A stretch of 64,000 nucleotides of DNA, taken from assembly GCA_965224225.1 (NCBI GenBank), contig CBDCZF010000027.1, positions 1 to 64,000 of the forward strand, in the 5' to 3' direction. This DNA is from CAJQQK01 sp965224225. GTDB lineage: Bacteria > Pseudomonadota > Alphaproteobacteria > Rhizobiales > Hyphomicrobiaceae. Numbering within the stretch: the stretch's first letter is position 1; every line of letters starts with the position of its first letter. The position numbers and the translations under genes were made by a program. The notes below the pieces were generated by a model that did not search any database, was not told the origin of the DNA, and saw only the letters and a program-made list of their open reading frames with translations. This document shows positions 7,200 to 16,528 of this stretch, in pieces.

Positions 7200-8387
7200 C
7201 TAGGTCAGCTCTGCCTCATCTTCGCGGATCAGTTTGATGTCGTTGGTCGCAGCCCAGGCGTGGATGTCGTCGCGGCGTAAAGCCGTTGCCATCAGGTCGG
7301 GGAACTGGTCGGGTGTGCATGAGAAGACAGGCGCCCCGAGTGCCGCAATCGTGCCGGCAAGCCTCGGATCGTAAGACGGGCGGCCCTCATCAGTCAGTGC
7401 GAGCAGAACGACGACGTTGATGCCGAGCCCGATCATCTGGGCGATGCGCTGGACGAGTTCGGCCGCGTTGCCGCCTTCGTAGAGGTCGGTGATCAGTACG
7501 AAGTGCGACTTGGTCGGGCGCTCGATCTTCTCTGCGCAGTAGGCCACCGCCTGGTTGATATCGGTGCCGCCGCCAAGCTGCACGCCGAACAGCACGTCGA
7601 CCGGATCGGCGAGATCGTCGGTGAGGTCGAGGATGGCGGTGTCGAAGCAGACGAGCTTGGTTGTCACCACCGGCAGTGATGCCATGACGGCCGCGAAGAT
7701 CGAGGCATAGACGACGGAGGTTGCCATCGAGCCCGACTGGTCGACGCACAGGACCACTTCGTCGAGGTCGACCATGCGGCGCTGCTGGCGCATGAAGCCG
7801 ACCAGGCGGTCGGGCACGATCGTCTTGTGCTCCACCTGGTAGTGCTGCAGGTTGGCGCGGATGGTGCGTGGCCAGTCGATGTCGGCAAAGCGCGGGCGCG
7901 AGGTACGCCGCGAGCGGTCGACGGCGCCGCGCAGCGCTTCTGCCGTGCGCCGTTCCAGCCGCTCGATCAACTGCGCAACTACCTTGGCAATCACTTCGCG
8001 CGCCGTCTCCTTGGTCTTTTCCGGCATCACCGAGCGCAGTGAGACGAGATCGGCGACCAGGTTCACATCGGCTTCGACGGCGGCAAGGAACTCAGGTTCC
8101 ATCAGCATCTGGCGCAGGCCGAGGCGCTCGAAGGCGTCCTTCTGCACGACCTGGACGACAGAGGTCGGAAAGTATTGGCGGATGTCGCCCATCCATTTGG
8201 CAACGTTTGGTGCCGAGCCGCCAAGCCCGCCACGACGCCCTCCGCCGGTGCCGGGACCGCCCGCTTCCGGTCGGTCGTAAAGCGCGCTCAGCGCTCGTGA
8301 CAAGCGCGCATCCTGCGCCGACATTTGATCTTCGTCGCTGCCGAGCATCAGCCGCCAGCGCCGTTCGTTCTCTCGCTTGTCGCTCAT
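7200..8387 (-). CDS. vWA (CoxE-like) domain protein
   Basis: 395-residue protein, last gene of the five-gene module. The C-terminal half is a von Willebrand A domain with a complete MIDAS site: DQSGS at 216-220, Thr in GGGTD near 275, Asp in ITD near 301. The N-terminal half is Arg/Gly-rich then helical. vWA proteins of this type partner MoxR AAA+ ATPases. The frame is open to 8804, but ATG 8387 overlaps the DUF5682 stop by 4 nt (ATGA) and begins the proper domain architecture. Metal-dependent binding of a client or of the ATPase is inferred. Confidence 0.9.
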   Translation of the reverse strand: MSDKRENERRWRLMLGSDEDQMSAQDARLSRALSALYDRPEAGGPGTGGGRRGGLGGSAPNVAKWMGDIRQYFPTSVVQVVQKDAFERLGLRQMLMEPEFLAAVEADVNLVADLVSLRSVMPEKTKETAREVIAKVVAQLIERLERRTAEALRGAVDRSRRTSRPRFADIDWPRTIRANLQHYQVEHKTIVPDRLVGFMRQQRRMVDLDEVVLCVDQSGSMATSVVYASIFAAVMASLPVVTTKLVCFDTAILDLTDDLADPVDVLFGVQLGGGTDINQAVAYCAEKIERPTKSHFVLITDLYEGGNAAELVQRIAQMIGLGINVVVLLALTDEGRPSYDPRLAGTIAALGAPVFSCTPDQFPDLMATALRRDDIHAWAATNDIKLIREDEAELT

Positions 8388-10774
8388 GACGCCTCCTCGC
8401 CGGCCGGTGCTGCGCCAAGGATCGCCGCAATGGTCGGCAGGTGCGCCGCCCAGGCGGCCCGACTGTCGTCGGTCTCGACGAACCTGCCGCTTGTGCCCGA
8501 CGTGCCGGTGCCGAACAGGCGGTCGAGTAGATGGCGACGTTCGGTCCGGTCGAGAGACGAGAGCACGCGGCGAAATATCGGCAGGTGTTCGGTGAAGGTG
8601 TCTTCGTCGAAGGTCGCGACCCAGTCGTCGACGGCGTCGCGCAGTGCATCGTCGAAGATCAGGCGCTGGCTCGCGCCTTCGAAAAAGCCTTCGAAGAAGC
8701 CAGCCGCATCGGCGACCGGCGTGCCGGGCGAGAGCATGCGCGAGAGGATGGTGGCTGCCTGCTCGGGGCCGAGTTGGTCGGCCTCGTAGAGCAGGCGGGC
8801 GCATGTGCCGCTGACGATGCGGGTTGCTTGCGCGTCGTCGAGAACGGTGCGTAGCACGCCCTGCCAGACGGCGAGATCATCAGCGGCCAGGTCGAGCAAT
8901 GCGATGGCGCGGTCGGTCTCGGCGATCTGTCCGGTGAGTTCCTTGGCGGCACCCGTGTCGAGGCCGCGCGCGGCATAGGGCAGGGCGAGGGCCGCCTGCA
9001 CCGCGATCCTGCGCGCGAGATCGTGCAATTGGGCGGCGTTGCGTGAGCGGGCTTCGCCGTAGCGCACGATGTCGGCGAGCGCCGGCAAAGATGACATCAG
9101 TTCGGTACAATCGCTGGTTTGCGCAGCTCGGCGCCCGAGTGCTGCTGTGCCGGCATCGGCCGCCTCGTTGAGCTGAGCCGTCATGGCCGTGAAGACCAGA
9201 TCGGCGAGCCTGCCAAGGTCGACCGCCTCACGGATGCGAGCGATCGTTAAGCCGTTCGCGGCCTGCGCGATGGTTGAGCCGTAGACCAGGTGCTCGACCA
9301 GCTTCACTGCGTACTCCGGTTCCCAGGAAATGATCCAGCGCTCGCGGAAGGTGCCGCGGCTGCGGCCGGTATCCGTGAGCCTTCCCCAGGGCACGTCGAG
9401 CGAGGAAAGGCGATGCAACAGCGTCGAGCGCGCCAGGCCACTGTCGCTGCGCAGGTCGATCGACAACTCGCGTTCGAGCGCCTCGGGCTTGAGGCGTACG
9501 GCGCGCTGCTGGCGCTGCAGGTCTTCAAGCAGCGGTGCCAGCGGCACATCGGTCGGGATCTCGCCGACATCGCTGCCGATCAATAGTCGCGTCTCGATCT
9601 GCTGCCAGAGCAGCGGCTCGCCGAAACAGAGGCAGGCGATGGCAGCTTCGCGCAGTTCCTCGAAGCCCGGTGCCGGGCGCCCGCGCAGGGATGCGAGCGC
9701 ATAACCCAGCCGTTCGGCCTCGATGATCGACGCCGTCGAGACGATTTGGCCGGCATCACGCAGGGCGGCTGCAACGCGTGTCAGCCATAGCGTGGTGTTG
9801 GTTTCGGACGGCGCATGCCAGAGATGATCACACCAGCCGGGCGCCGTGACACCCGCGCCATAGCCGCTCGCTGTGGCAAGCCGCGGTGATGTCCAGGGCG
9901 CCCAGGTCGCCGTCGTCTTGGTCTTGGCAAAACCCTTGATCAGCGCGCGGTCGTCTTTGGCTGCGTGCTTTTCGTTGAGCGCTGGCACGTGCCAGGCACC
10001 GCAGATCACCGCGATATCGCCGTCATGCGCCTTGTGCGCTTTGGCGATCTCGAGACGCATATGGGCTTCGCGCACCTCATCGGTTTCCGCTGCGGAGCGT
10101 TCGGGACGGCTGCGGCCAGTTTCGGACATGGCGCTGCGCAACTCGGTCATTGCATCGGCAATAGCTGCGAAAACAGGGCCGGGCTCCGGGTTTTCCTCGA
10201 TGACATCGCGCCACCAGCTTTCGCCATCCTCGTAGCCGGCGGCACGGGCAAGCTGGCCGAGCGGATCCCAGCTGAGATCTGGTTTCAGATCGCCAGCACC
10301 GGCAACGTCGTCGGGCGTAGCCGCCTCGGTCGCAGTGGCCGGTAACTCATCTGCTGCAAGGACATCGACGCCATCGTCGCCGCCGCCCGCCTCGTCCTCG
10401 TCACCCTCTGCCGCAAGTGCTGCTTCGAGTGCATCGCGGGCGGCCTTCATCTCGGCCAGCCGCCAGGCCGCCGGCACGTCGATCAGCGAGACGGGTACAT
10501 CGTTGGCCTTGGCCCAGACGACGGCCTGATACTCCGGCGAATAGACCGCGAACGGCCAGAAGATCGCAAGCGCCGGATCATCGGCTGCATAAGTCAGCAG
10601 CGTTACCGGCGGCACCATGGCCGGGTCGGCGAGCATCGCCAGTAACGGTGTTGCATCGGCCGGCCCCTCGATCAGCACCGCCGACGGGCGCAATTCATCG
10701 AGCGCCTCGCGGAGCCGCCGCGCCGAGCCCGGCCCGTGATGGCGGATGCCGAAAATATGGGTCTTGGTGGCCAT
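8384..10774 (-). CDS. DUF5682 family protein, TraB/Tiki-like N-terminal motifs
   Basis: 796-residue protein, fourth gene of the module. The first ~270 residues show an ordered motif set: GIRHHGPGSAR (H12, H13), LIEGPAD (E36), SLIDVPAAWR (about 97), REAHMRLEI (about 235) and VICGAWHVPAL (H262). This pattern resembles the TraB/PrgY-Tiki-EreA-ChaN superfamily of putative metal-dependent hydrolases. An acidic low-complexity linker lies near 120-160. The C-terminal ~500 residues are mostly helical and unrecognised. No signal peptide. It is 9 nt after the MoxR gene. The family name is from recall; catalysis is inferred. Confidence 0.88.
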   Translation of the reverse strand: MATKTHIFGIRHHGPGSARRLREALDELRPSAVLIEGPADATPLLAMLADPAMVPPVTLLTYAADDPALAIFWPFAVYSPEYQAVVWAKANDVPVSLIDVPAAWRLAEMKAARDALEAALAAEGDEDEAGGGDDGVDVLAADELPATATEAATPDDVAGAGDLKPDLSWDPLGQLARAAGYEDGESWWRDVIEENPEPGPVFAAIADAMTELRSAMSETGRSRPERSAAETDEVREAHMRLEIAKAHKAHDGDIAVICGAWHVPALNEKHAAKDDRALIKGFAKTKTTATWAPWTSPRLATASGYGAGVTAPGWCDHLWHAPSETNTTLWLTRVAAALRDAGQIVSTASIIEAERLGYALASLRGRPAPGFEELREAAIACLCFGEPLLWQQIETRLLIGSDVGEIPTDVPLAPLLEDLQRQQRAVRLKPEALERELSIDLRSDSGLARSTLLHRLSSLDVPWGRLTDTGRSRGTFRERWIISWEPEYAVKLVEHLVYGSTIAQAANGLTIARIREAVDLGRLADLVFTAMTAQLNEAADAGTAALGRRAAQTSDCTELMSSLPALADIVRYGEARSRNAAQLHDLARRIAVQAALALPYAARGLDTGAAKELTGQIAETDRAIALLDLAADDLAVWQGVLRTVLDDAQATRIVSGTCARLLYEADQLGPEQAATILSRMLSPGTPVADAAGFFEGFFEGASQRLIFDDALRDAVDDWVATFDEDTFTEHLPIFRRVLSSLDRTERRHLLDRLFGTGTSGTSGRFVETDDSRAAWAAHLPTIAAILGAAPAGEEAS

Positions 10775-10783
10775 TCAGGCGTG

Positions 10784-11860
10784 TCACACCAGGTCGGTCA
10801 TTGAGACATAATAGTCGGCATAATCGCCGCGCTTCTTGAGCACGGTTTCGAGGTATTCCTCGAGCACCGCCTTGTCCTGCACGGGATCCTTGACGATCGC
10901 GCCGATCAGGTTGGGCGCGAGACCGTCGGCGCTAAGCTCCCCGTCGTTGAAGAACGCCGCCTGGCTGAGGCCGCCGACCATCACCGCGATTGCCTCCGCC
11001 GTCGACAGCGTGCCGGTCGGCGTCTTGATTGCGATCTTGCCGTCCATCGCTTCACCGGAGCGCAATTCGCGGAAGATCGTGATCACGCGTTTGACTTCAT
11101 CGGCGACGTTTTTCGGTGCCGGCAGATCGAGATTGGTCGCCATTTCGCCAACGCGCTTGGTGACGATCTCGACCTCCTGGTCCATGTCGTCCGGTAATGG
11201 CAGGACGACGACGTTGAAACGCCGCTTCAGGGCGGATGAGAGTTCGTTGACGCCCTTGTCGCGATTGTTGGCGGTGGCGATGACGTTGAAACCGCGGGTC
11301 GCGTAAACGGCGTCGTTGAGCTCGGGGATCGGCAGTACTTTTTCCGAGAGCACGGTGATCAGCGTGTCTTGTACGTCTGAGCCCATGCGGGTCAGCTCTT
11401 CGAGCCGGCAAAGCTTGCCTTCCTCCATGGCGCGGAACAGCGGCGTTGGCACCAGCGCCTGGCGGCTCGGGCCGTTGGCGAGCAATTGGGCATAGTTCCA
11501 GCCGTAGCGGATCTGGTTTTCGTCGGTGCCGGCGGTGCACTGGATAACCATGGTCGAGTCACCGGCAACGGCGGCTGCGAGATGTTCCGAGACCCACGAC
11601 TTGGCGGTGCCCGGCACGCCGAGCAGCAACAGCGCGCGGTCGGTCGCAAGCGTTGCCACCGCGGTTTCGATCAGCCGGCGCTCGCCGATGTACTTGGCCG
11701 AGATCTCGGTGCCGTCGGCCGCCTTGCCGCCGAGCAGGTAGGTGACCACGGCTTTGGGCGTGAGTTGCCAGCCTTGCGGCTTCGGGCCCTCGTCGGATTT
11801 CAGCGCCGTCAGTTCATCGGCCCAGGTGGCCTCGGCGGGCAGGCGCAGGATTTCGTTCAT
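10784..11860 (-). CDS. MoxR-family AAA+ ATPase
   Basis: 358-residue AAA+ ATPase, third gene of the module. Walker A is GVPGTAKS (81-88). At the Walker B position the sequence is LCRLEEL, with Glu-Glu rather than Asp-Glu. Sensor 1 is ATANN near 195-199, and an LKRRF arginine-finger segment is at about 211-215. MoxR ATPases work with vWA proteins as remodelling or metal-insertion chaperones. Here the partner is the vWA protein two genes downstream. It is 11 nt after the DUF5691 gene. Confidence 0.92.
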   Translation of the reverse strand: MNEILRLPAEATWADELTALKSDEGPKPQGWQLTPKAVVTYLLGGKAADGTEISAKYIGERRLIETAVATLATDRALLLLGVPGTAKSWVSEHLAAAVAGDSTMVIQCTAGTDENQIRYGWNYAQLLANGPSRQALVPTPLFRAMEEGKLCRLEELTRMGSDVQDTLITVLSEKVLPIPELNDAVYATRGFNVIATANNRDKGVNELSSALKRRFNVVVLPLPDDMDQEVEIVTKRVGEMATNLDLPAPKNVADEVKRVITIFRELRSGEAMDGKIAIKTPTGTLSTAEAIAVMVGGLSQAAFFNDGELSADGLAPNLIGAIVKDPVQDKAVLEEYLETVLKKRGDYADYYVSMTDLV

Positions 11861-11871
11861 GGTGGTTGTTC

Positions 11872-13311
11872 CTATGGCTTGGCGTGGGCTGTTGATGGCA
11901 AGGCTGCATTGAGGCGCAGCATGGCAAAGCGCGGATCGGCCGACAGGAAGCCGGTGCCGATCAGTTCCTCGGCGGCAAGTGTTGCAGCTTCCGCATCGAT
12001 CATCAGGCCGAGATAATAGATCTGTTCGCTTGCAAGATTTTCGCGCCGCGTGCGTGCCGATGATGGTTCCTGCTTAGCGGTCTCGACGAACGTTGCGATC
12101 AGGTTTTGGAATGCCGGCGACGAGTGCATCGTGTCGGGGCCGAAACAACCAAGTTGGTCGTTTGCAATACGCACCAGTTCTTCGAACGTTACCTTTGGCC
12201 GTTCGGCGATACGCTCCACGACGCGCCGGCGCTCTGCAGGCGCCAAGCGCTGTACGATCAGCGTCAGCGCCTCGGCGATGCCGGCATCTGCCGCTGCAAG
12301 CCACCGCTCGATCACCGGTCCGAGCAGGCCATCGCCGGCGGTCGCAGCCACCATGCCGAGGAATTCCTCGTTGGCTGGTGCATCTTTGGAGAAGTGCCAG
12401 GCGGCGACCAAGTCTTGCTCGCTGAGTTCGAGGGCTGCGGCCAGTGCCGACAACGGAACCTGTCCGAACAGTGCCGCACGCCGCGCCTTCTGGGCACCGG
12501 TCTTGAGGCGCGCCGGACGCAATGTGCCGTTCTTGTCGAGCTTGAGGAAGTCGGCCAATTCACGCTCATCCTCGCCGGACTGCACGCCATGGCCGAGCCG
12601 GGCCAGGTAGCTGCGCGCAAGTTCCTTGACCTTGCCAGAGCGGTCCGATGCCAGCGTTTCGAGAAAGGCGACGTCGTCCTCCGACAGGTTCTTCTCGAGT
12701 ACGCTGATCAGGCGCAGGCGACGTTCGGCCGGCTCAGCAGGCGCTTTCGTCGCGATCAGCTCGCGCGCTGCTGCCGCATCTCGTGCGCGCATTTCAACGA
12801 GCGCCGTCCGCCGTTCAGCCGGTGCGAAAAGGTCCCAGGTTTCCTCGCTGAGTTCGTCTTCTATCGTCTCGGCTTCAGGCTGATGCTCGATCCACCTGAA
12901 CCAGGGAGCATAGACCTCCGGGATTAATTCGGCATGCGAGGCAGCCGGCATCCAATCGACCGGATGGGATGCGTAACCTCGACTGCTGAGAAACCGGATC
13001 AGCGCGAGTTGGTTGTCGCGGCTGGATTTGACAGACTCCATTATCCGTCGGAACAGGGGTCGATGTTCATCGCCAAGCGGTGGCAGGGCGAGTTCCGGTA
13101 GATCCCGGCGCTCATGCAACTTATCGGGCGGTGCCGGGCGGAAGGCGATGTGTGCGGCCTGGCCGGCAAGCGCGACAAGGCGCAACTCGGCCTCCTCAGG
13201 CGAGGCATCCCGCAGCACCGCCTGCCAGTCATCAGGCGCGTGCTTTGCTGCCGGCTGGCCGGTCATCCAGCTACCCTTAAGTTTGGCGAGTGCTGCTTCG
13301 AGTTCAGCCAT
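11872..13311 (-). CDS. DUF5691 family protein
   Basis: 479-residue, Ala/Leu/Glu-rich, apparently all-helical soluble protein, second gene of the module. No catalytic motif is visible. Regularly spaced helix pairs with AxxLxxLA patterns suggest a HEAT- or TPR-like scaffold. It overlaps the SWIM gene by 8 nt. The family name is recalled from the typical SWIM-DUF5691-MoxR neighbourhood and should be confirmed by profile search. Likely an adaptor; function unknown. Confidence 0.8.
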   Translation of the reverse strand: MAELEAALAKLKGSWMTGQPAAKHAPDDWQAVLRDASPEEAELRLVALAGQAAHIAFRPAPPDKLHERRDLPELALPPLGDEHRPLFRRIMESVKSSRDNQLALIRFLSSRGYASHPVDWMPAASHAELIPEVYAPWFRWIEHQPEAETIEDELSEETWDLFAPAERRTALVEMRARDAAAARELIATKAPAEPAERRLRLISVLEKNLSEDDVAFLETLASDRSGKVKELARSYLARLGHGVQSGEDERELADFLKLDKNGTLRPARLKTGAQKARRAALFGQVPLSALAAALELSEQDLVAAWHFSKDAPANEEFLGMVAATAGDGLLGPVIERWLAAADAGIAEALTLIVQRLAPAERRRVVERIAERPKVTFEELVRIANDQLGCFGPDTMHSSPAFQNLIATFVETAKQEPSSARTRRENLASEQIYYLGLMIDAEAATLAAEELIGTGFLSADPRFAMLRLNAALPSTAHAKP

Positions 13312-14698
13312 CGAACGCGATCCGCCCCCAGTGGTTCGATAATCCGGTTAGCAGGCGGCAGCGGTTGCCGTCCCAGAGCGCTGCCATCGCCTGATACTCG
13401 ACGCCAAGTGCAACCGCCGGAACGCCGTGGGCGAGCGGTAGGGCGAGAGTGCGGTCGGCCGTCGCCCACCATGTCTGCTGTGCAGCACTGTAGAGGCGTC
13501 CGGCAGGCAGCAGCATCGGCGTGCGGTAAAGCCAGGGCTCTGCGTGCATCGATGACCAGTAGCCCGCCAGCGGTTCACCGACCTCGCATGCAGGCCACGC
13601 GATTGCCGGCGTATCATCACTCTGTCGCTCGCTGATCAGGGCGCGCAACGGTTGCCGGCCCGGATAATAGGCCATTACGGCGCCGAATTGCTGGCCGACT
13701 GAAAACGAAGAACTGCGCCGGCCGGTGCCGGCCGGGAAATAATCGAGCAGCAGGGCGAACGGCGGTGCACCTTGCGCGGGTGTGAGATTGAGCAGCCATG
13801 TCGCCTGCGCCATCAGGCCGTCGCGACCGGTCGAGACGTGCTCGCCGAGCACCTCCCAGCGGCTCTTGACGCGCAGCGTCGCATCGTTTGTCAGCACGTC
13901 TTCGCGGCCCGGCGGCGCGACCACGAAGCCATGGACGTTCGTTGCGCCCGGCGCCGCCTTCCAGGCACGTGACAGAAGCACCAGCTTGCCGAGTTCCGCC
14001 ATCGCGGCATCGGTGCGTTCGGCGGCCGGCAATTCGAGCAGGCGGGCCGGCAGTTCATCGAGGCGGCTCGCCAGCGCTTGCGCCTTGGCATCGACGAGGC
14101 GGGCAGCGATCCGCCGGCAGCGGTCCTGCGCATTTGTGACGAACGACTGCAGGCCCTGGCCAAGCTGGTCGAGCACCCACTGCTCGAGTTCATCGAGCCC
14201 GGAGGCGACCGATTGCAGCGTCTCTTTGGCTCGTTTCTCGGCGGCGGCCTTGCGTCGTGCCTCGGCCTTCGGGTCGGCCTTGGCCGCCGGCTCTTCGCGG
14301 ACTGCCTTGGCGAGGCTCTTGGGTTCGGCACCGGCCTTGGCTGCAGGCGCCGCACCGCCGCCGGATTTGCGTCGCCGGCCGACCCAGTCGCTGACCCAGT
14401 CAGGCACGCTGGCCGGCTCGAATTCACCGGCACTCTCGGCGAACATCCACATCAGGGCGAGGGCATGCTTGCATGGGAACTTGCGTGACGGGCAGGTGCA
14501 CTTGTAGCCGTGGTCGCCGACATCGGCCATCACGCGATAAGGATTGGCGCCCGAGCCCTGGCACTCGCCCCAGATCAGACCGGTTTCCTCATTGAGACCG
14601 CGCAACGGCCACTTCTTGGCGCTGACCTGCTTCGATGCCGCCTTCAACGATGCCTGATCCGGCGCCAGCGCCTCGACTATATCGAGCGTCAATGTCAT
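13304..14698 (-). CDS. SWIM zinc finger protein
   Basis: 464-residue protein, first gene of the five-gene module. Residues 67-78 read CTCPSRKFPCKH, a complete CxC...CxH SWIM zinc-binding motif, which can bind DNA or protein. A Lys/Ala/Glu-rich charged linker follows at about 115-165, then a ~300-residue region of unknown fold. It overlaps the DUF5691 gene by 8 nt. The 180-bp gap upstream holds the only likely promoter of the operon. It may provide nucleic-acid or client recognition; this is inferred. Confidence 0.88.
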   Translation of the reverse strand: MTLTLDIVEALAPDQASLKAASKQVSAKKWPLRGLNEETGLIWGECQGSGANPYRVMADVGDHGYKCTCPSRKFPCKHALALMWMFAESAGEFEPASVPDWVSDWVGRRRKSGGGAAPAAKAGAEPKSLAKAVREEPAAKADPKAEARRKAAAEKRAKETLQSVASGLDELEQWVLDQLGQGLQSFVTNAQDRCRRIAARLVDAKAQALASRLDELPARLLELPAAERTDAAMAELGKLVLLSRAWKAAPGATNVHGFVVAPPGREDVLTNDATLRVKSRWEVLGEHVSTGRDGLMAQATWLLNLTPAQGAPPFALLLDYFPAGTGRRSSSFSVGQQFGAVMAYYPGRQPLRALISERQSDDTPAIAWPACEVGEPLAGYWSSMHAEPWLYRTPMLLPAGRLYSAAQQTWWATADRTLALPLAHGVPAVALGVEYQAMAALWDGNRCRLLTGLSNHWGRIAFDG

Positions 14699-14746
14699 TG
14701 CGGCATCTCGGACGCGGAAAGGTTTTGCTAAGGTCGACAGTCAGTG

Positions 14747-14777
14747 ATCATAACTTATCCGATAGAGACTTTTACAA
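14747..14777 (-). promoter_or_regulatory. possible promoter of the SWIM-MoxR-vWA operon
   Basis: On the minus strand, TTGTAA (14772-14777) and TATGAT (14747-14752) are separated by 19 bp in the AT-richer part of the gap upstream of the SWIM gene. The spacing is long, so this is weak. Confidence 0.3.
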
Positions 14778-14875
14778 ACGGTTGAGCGCTCGGGCGGGCA
14801 GGTTCGGAACCGCCTATAGCCTTTGGGCCACGGCCAACAATTTCCGGCCGGTGACGGGCCATCCAGCGCGAAGTG

Positions 14876-16528
14876 TTAGAATTTCGAGCGCCGCGCCTCG
14901 ATGTTGGCATGTACATCGATAAGTACAGTCTTGCCGTCGCGATTGAGGCGTTGCGCCTCCTGCAATGCCGGTCCGATTTCGGCCGGCTTGCTCACCTTGA
15001 TGCCGACAGCGCCCATGCCGTCTGCGATCTTGGCATAATCGCCCTGCATCGTTGAAACACCGTAGCGCTCGCGCGCCTCCTGGCCGATGGTGCCCTGTGT
15101 CGGACCCGAGTAGGTCGCCATCGCGGAGTTGTTGAGCAAAACCGTCGTGATCGGAACGCCGGCTCGCGCTGCAGTCTCGATATCGGTGCCCGACATGCCG
15201 AACGCGCCGTCGCCCATCAGGTTGAGACAGAACTTCTCCGGCGCCGCCAGCTTGGCGCCGATCATCAGAGGAATGCCGAAGCCCAAATGCGTGGTCTTGC
15301 CCCAGCCAATGTAACTGTGTGGTAGCGTTGCCTTGTAGAACGGCACGATCGTGTCGCGCGGCGCGCCGGCGTCGTGCGTGACGATGGAATTCTCAAGGTC
15401 GAGGTTTTCGTTGAGTTCGTGAATGACGCGGTAATAGCTGATCGGTTCTTCATCCGATGTCAGCCGGGGCTGCCATTCATCCAGCCATCGCGATTTGACG
15501 GCTGCAATCTCGGCTTCGACCCGTTCGCGGCCCTCGAGCCCACGCCCGCCGGTCTCCTGCTTGATGGCCTCGATCAGCGCTTCGAGCGTCAGCAGCGTGT
15601 CGCCGATGAGCGCAATGTCGGCGGCTTCGTCCTTGTTGATGTCACCGGCATTGATGGTGTTGTGAATGATCGTCTTGCCGGCGGGGATGGACTGGCCGTA
15701 AGGCGTGCGCGTCAGGCTCGATCCGGCGGCGAACAGGACATCGCTCGACTGGAGCCACTCGTGCGCTGCAAGCGTGGTTGCTCCGCTGCCGGCACCGAGC
15801 GCCAGCGGATGGCGCTCGTCGAAGGCTGATTTGCCGGGCATGGTCGAGAACACCGGCGCTGCGATCAACTCGGCAAGCTCCTGCAATGCATCGCTAGCAT
15901 CGGCGAAGAGCACACCGGCACCGGCCCAGATCAGCGGCCGTTTGGCGCCGATTAGGGTGCGTGCGGCAGCCATGATCGCCGCAGCTTCGGGCACCTGACG
16001 GACGACTCGCGGTGAGTGATAGGTGCGTGCTGCCTCGGGAAGTTCTGCGGCGCATACATCAGCTGTCAGCTCGACCACCACCGGACCGGGCGGTCCGTTG
16101 CGCAACGCATGAAAGGCTCGGCGCATGACATCACCGACCTGCTCGGGCTTGTAGATCGCTTCGACCGAACGGGCCCAGCCCTGATATTGCTGCGCTGCTG
16201 AAAAGTTCGGACGGACCGAGATCCTGTCGAGCCGGTTCCCGCCGAGCATGACCAGGATCGGAATGTTGTCGGCGTTGGCTTGCGACAGACCGCCCATCGC
16301 GTTTTCGGCACCGGCCTGCGACTGCACGGCAACGACGCCGAACCGTTTGCGATCGCTGATTCGGCTGTAACCGTCGGCCGCCATGACGGCGCCGCGCTCA
16401 TGGCGAAACGCGATCGGGCGGATGCCTTCACGTGCAGCCGCCGAAATTAGTGGATTACTCGGAAAACACGAAATCCATTCGACGCCTTCTTGTTTCAGAA
16501 TTTGGGCAATTAAGTCGATCCCATTCAT
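14876..16528 (-). CDS. thiamine pyrophosphate-dependent enzyme, acetolactate synthase-like
   Basis: 550-residue TPP enzyme of the acetolactate synthase/benzoylformate decarboxylase superfamily. The N-terminal PYR domain has the activating Glu in AFRHERGAVMAADG. The C-terminal PP domain has GDGAFGMSGTDIETAARAGV followed by NNS, the Mg-TPP signature. A central Rossmann-like domain is present. ATG 16528 is preceded by AAGGA; the frame extends 13 codons upstream without family support. There is no small regulatory subunit nearby, so an anabolic ilvB role is doubtful; a catabolic 2-oxo-acid lyase is possible. Confidence 0.88.
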   Translation of the reverse strand: MNGIDLIAQILKQEGVEWISCFPSNPLISAAAREGIRPIAFRHERGAVMAADGYSRISDRKRFGVVAVQSQAGAENAMGGLSQANADNIPILVMLGGNRLDRISVRPNFSAAQQYQGWARSVEAIYKPEQVGDVMRRAFHALRNGPPGPVVVELTADVCAAELPEAARTYHSPRVVRQVPEAAAIMAAARTLIGAKRPLIWAGAGVLFADASDALQELAELIAAPVFSTMPGKSAFDERHPLALGAGSGATTLAAHEWLQSSDVLFAAGSSLTRTPYGQSIPAGKTIIHNTINAGDINKDEAADIALIGDTLLTLEALIEAIKQETGGRGLEGRERVEAEIAAVKSRWLDEWQPRLTSDEEPISYYRVIHELNENLDLENSIVTHDAGAPRDTIVPFYKATLPHSYIGWGKTTHLGFGIPLMIGAKLAAPEKFCLNLMGDGAFGMSGTDIETAARAGVPITTVLLNNSAMATYSGPTQGTIGQEARERYGVSTMQGDYAKIADGMGAVGIKVSKPAEIGPALQEAQRLNRDGKTVLIDVHANIEARRSKF

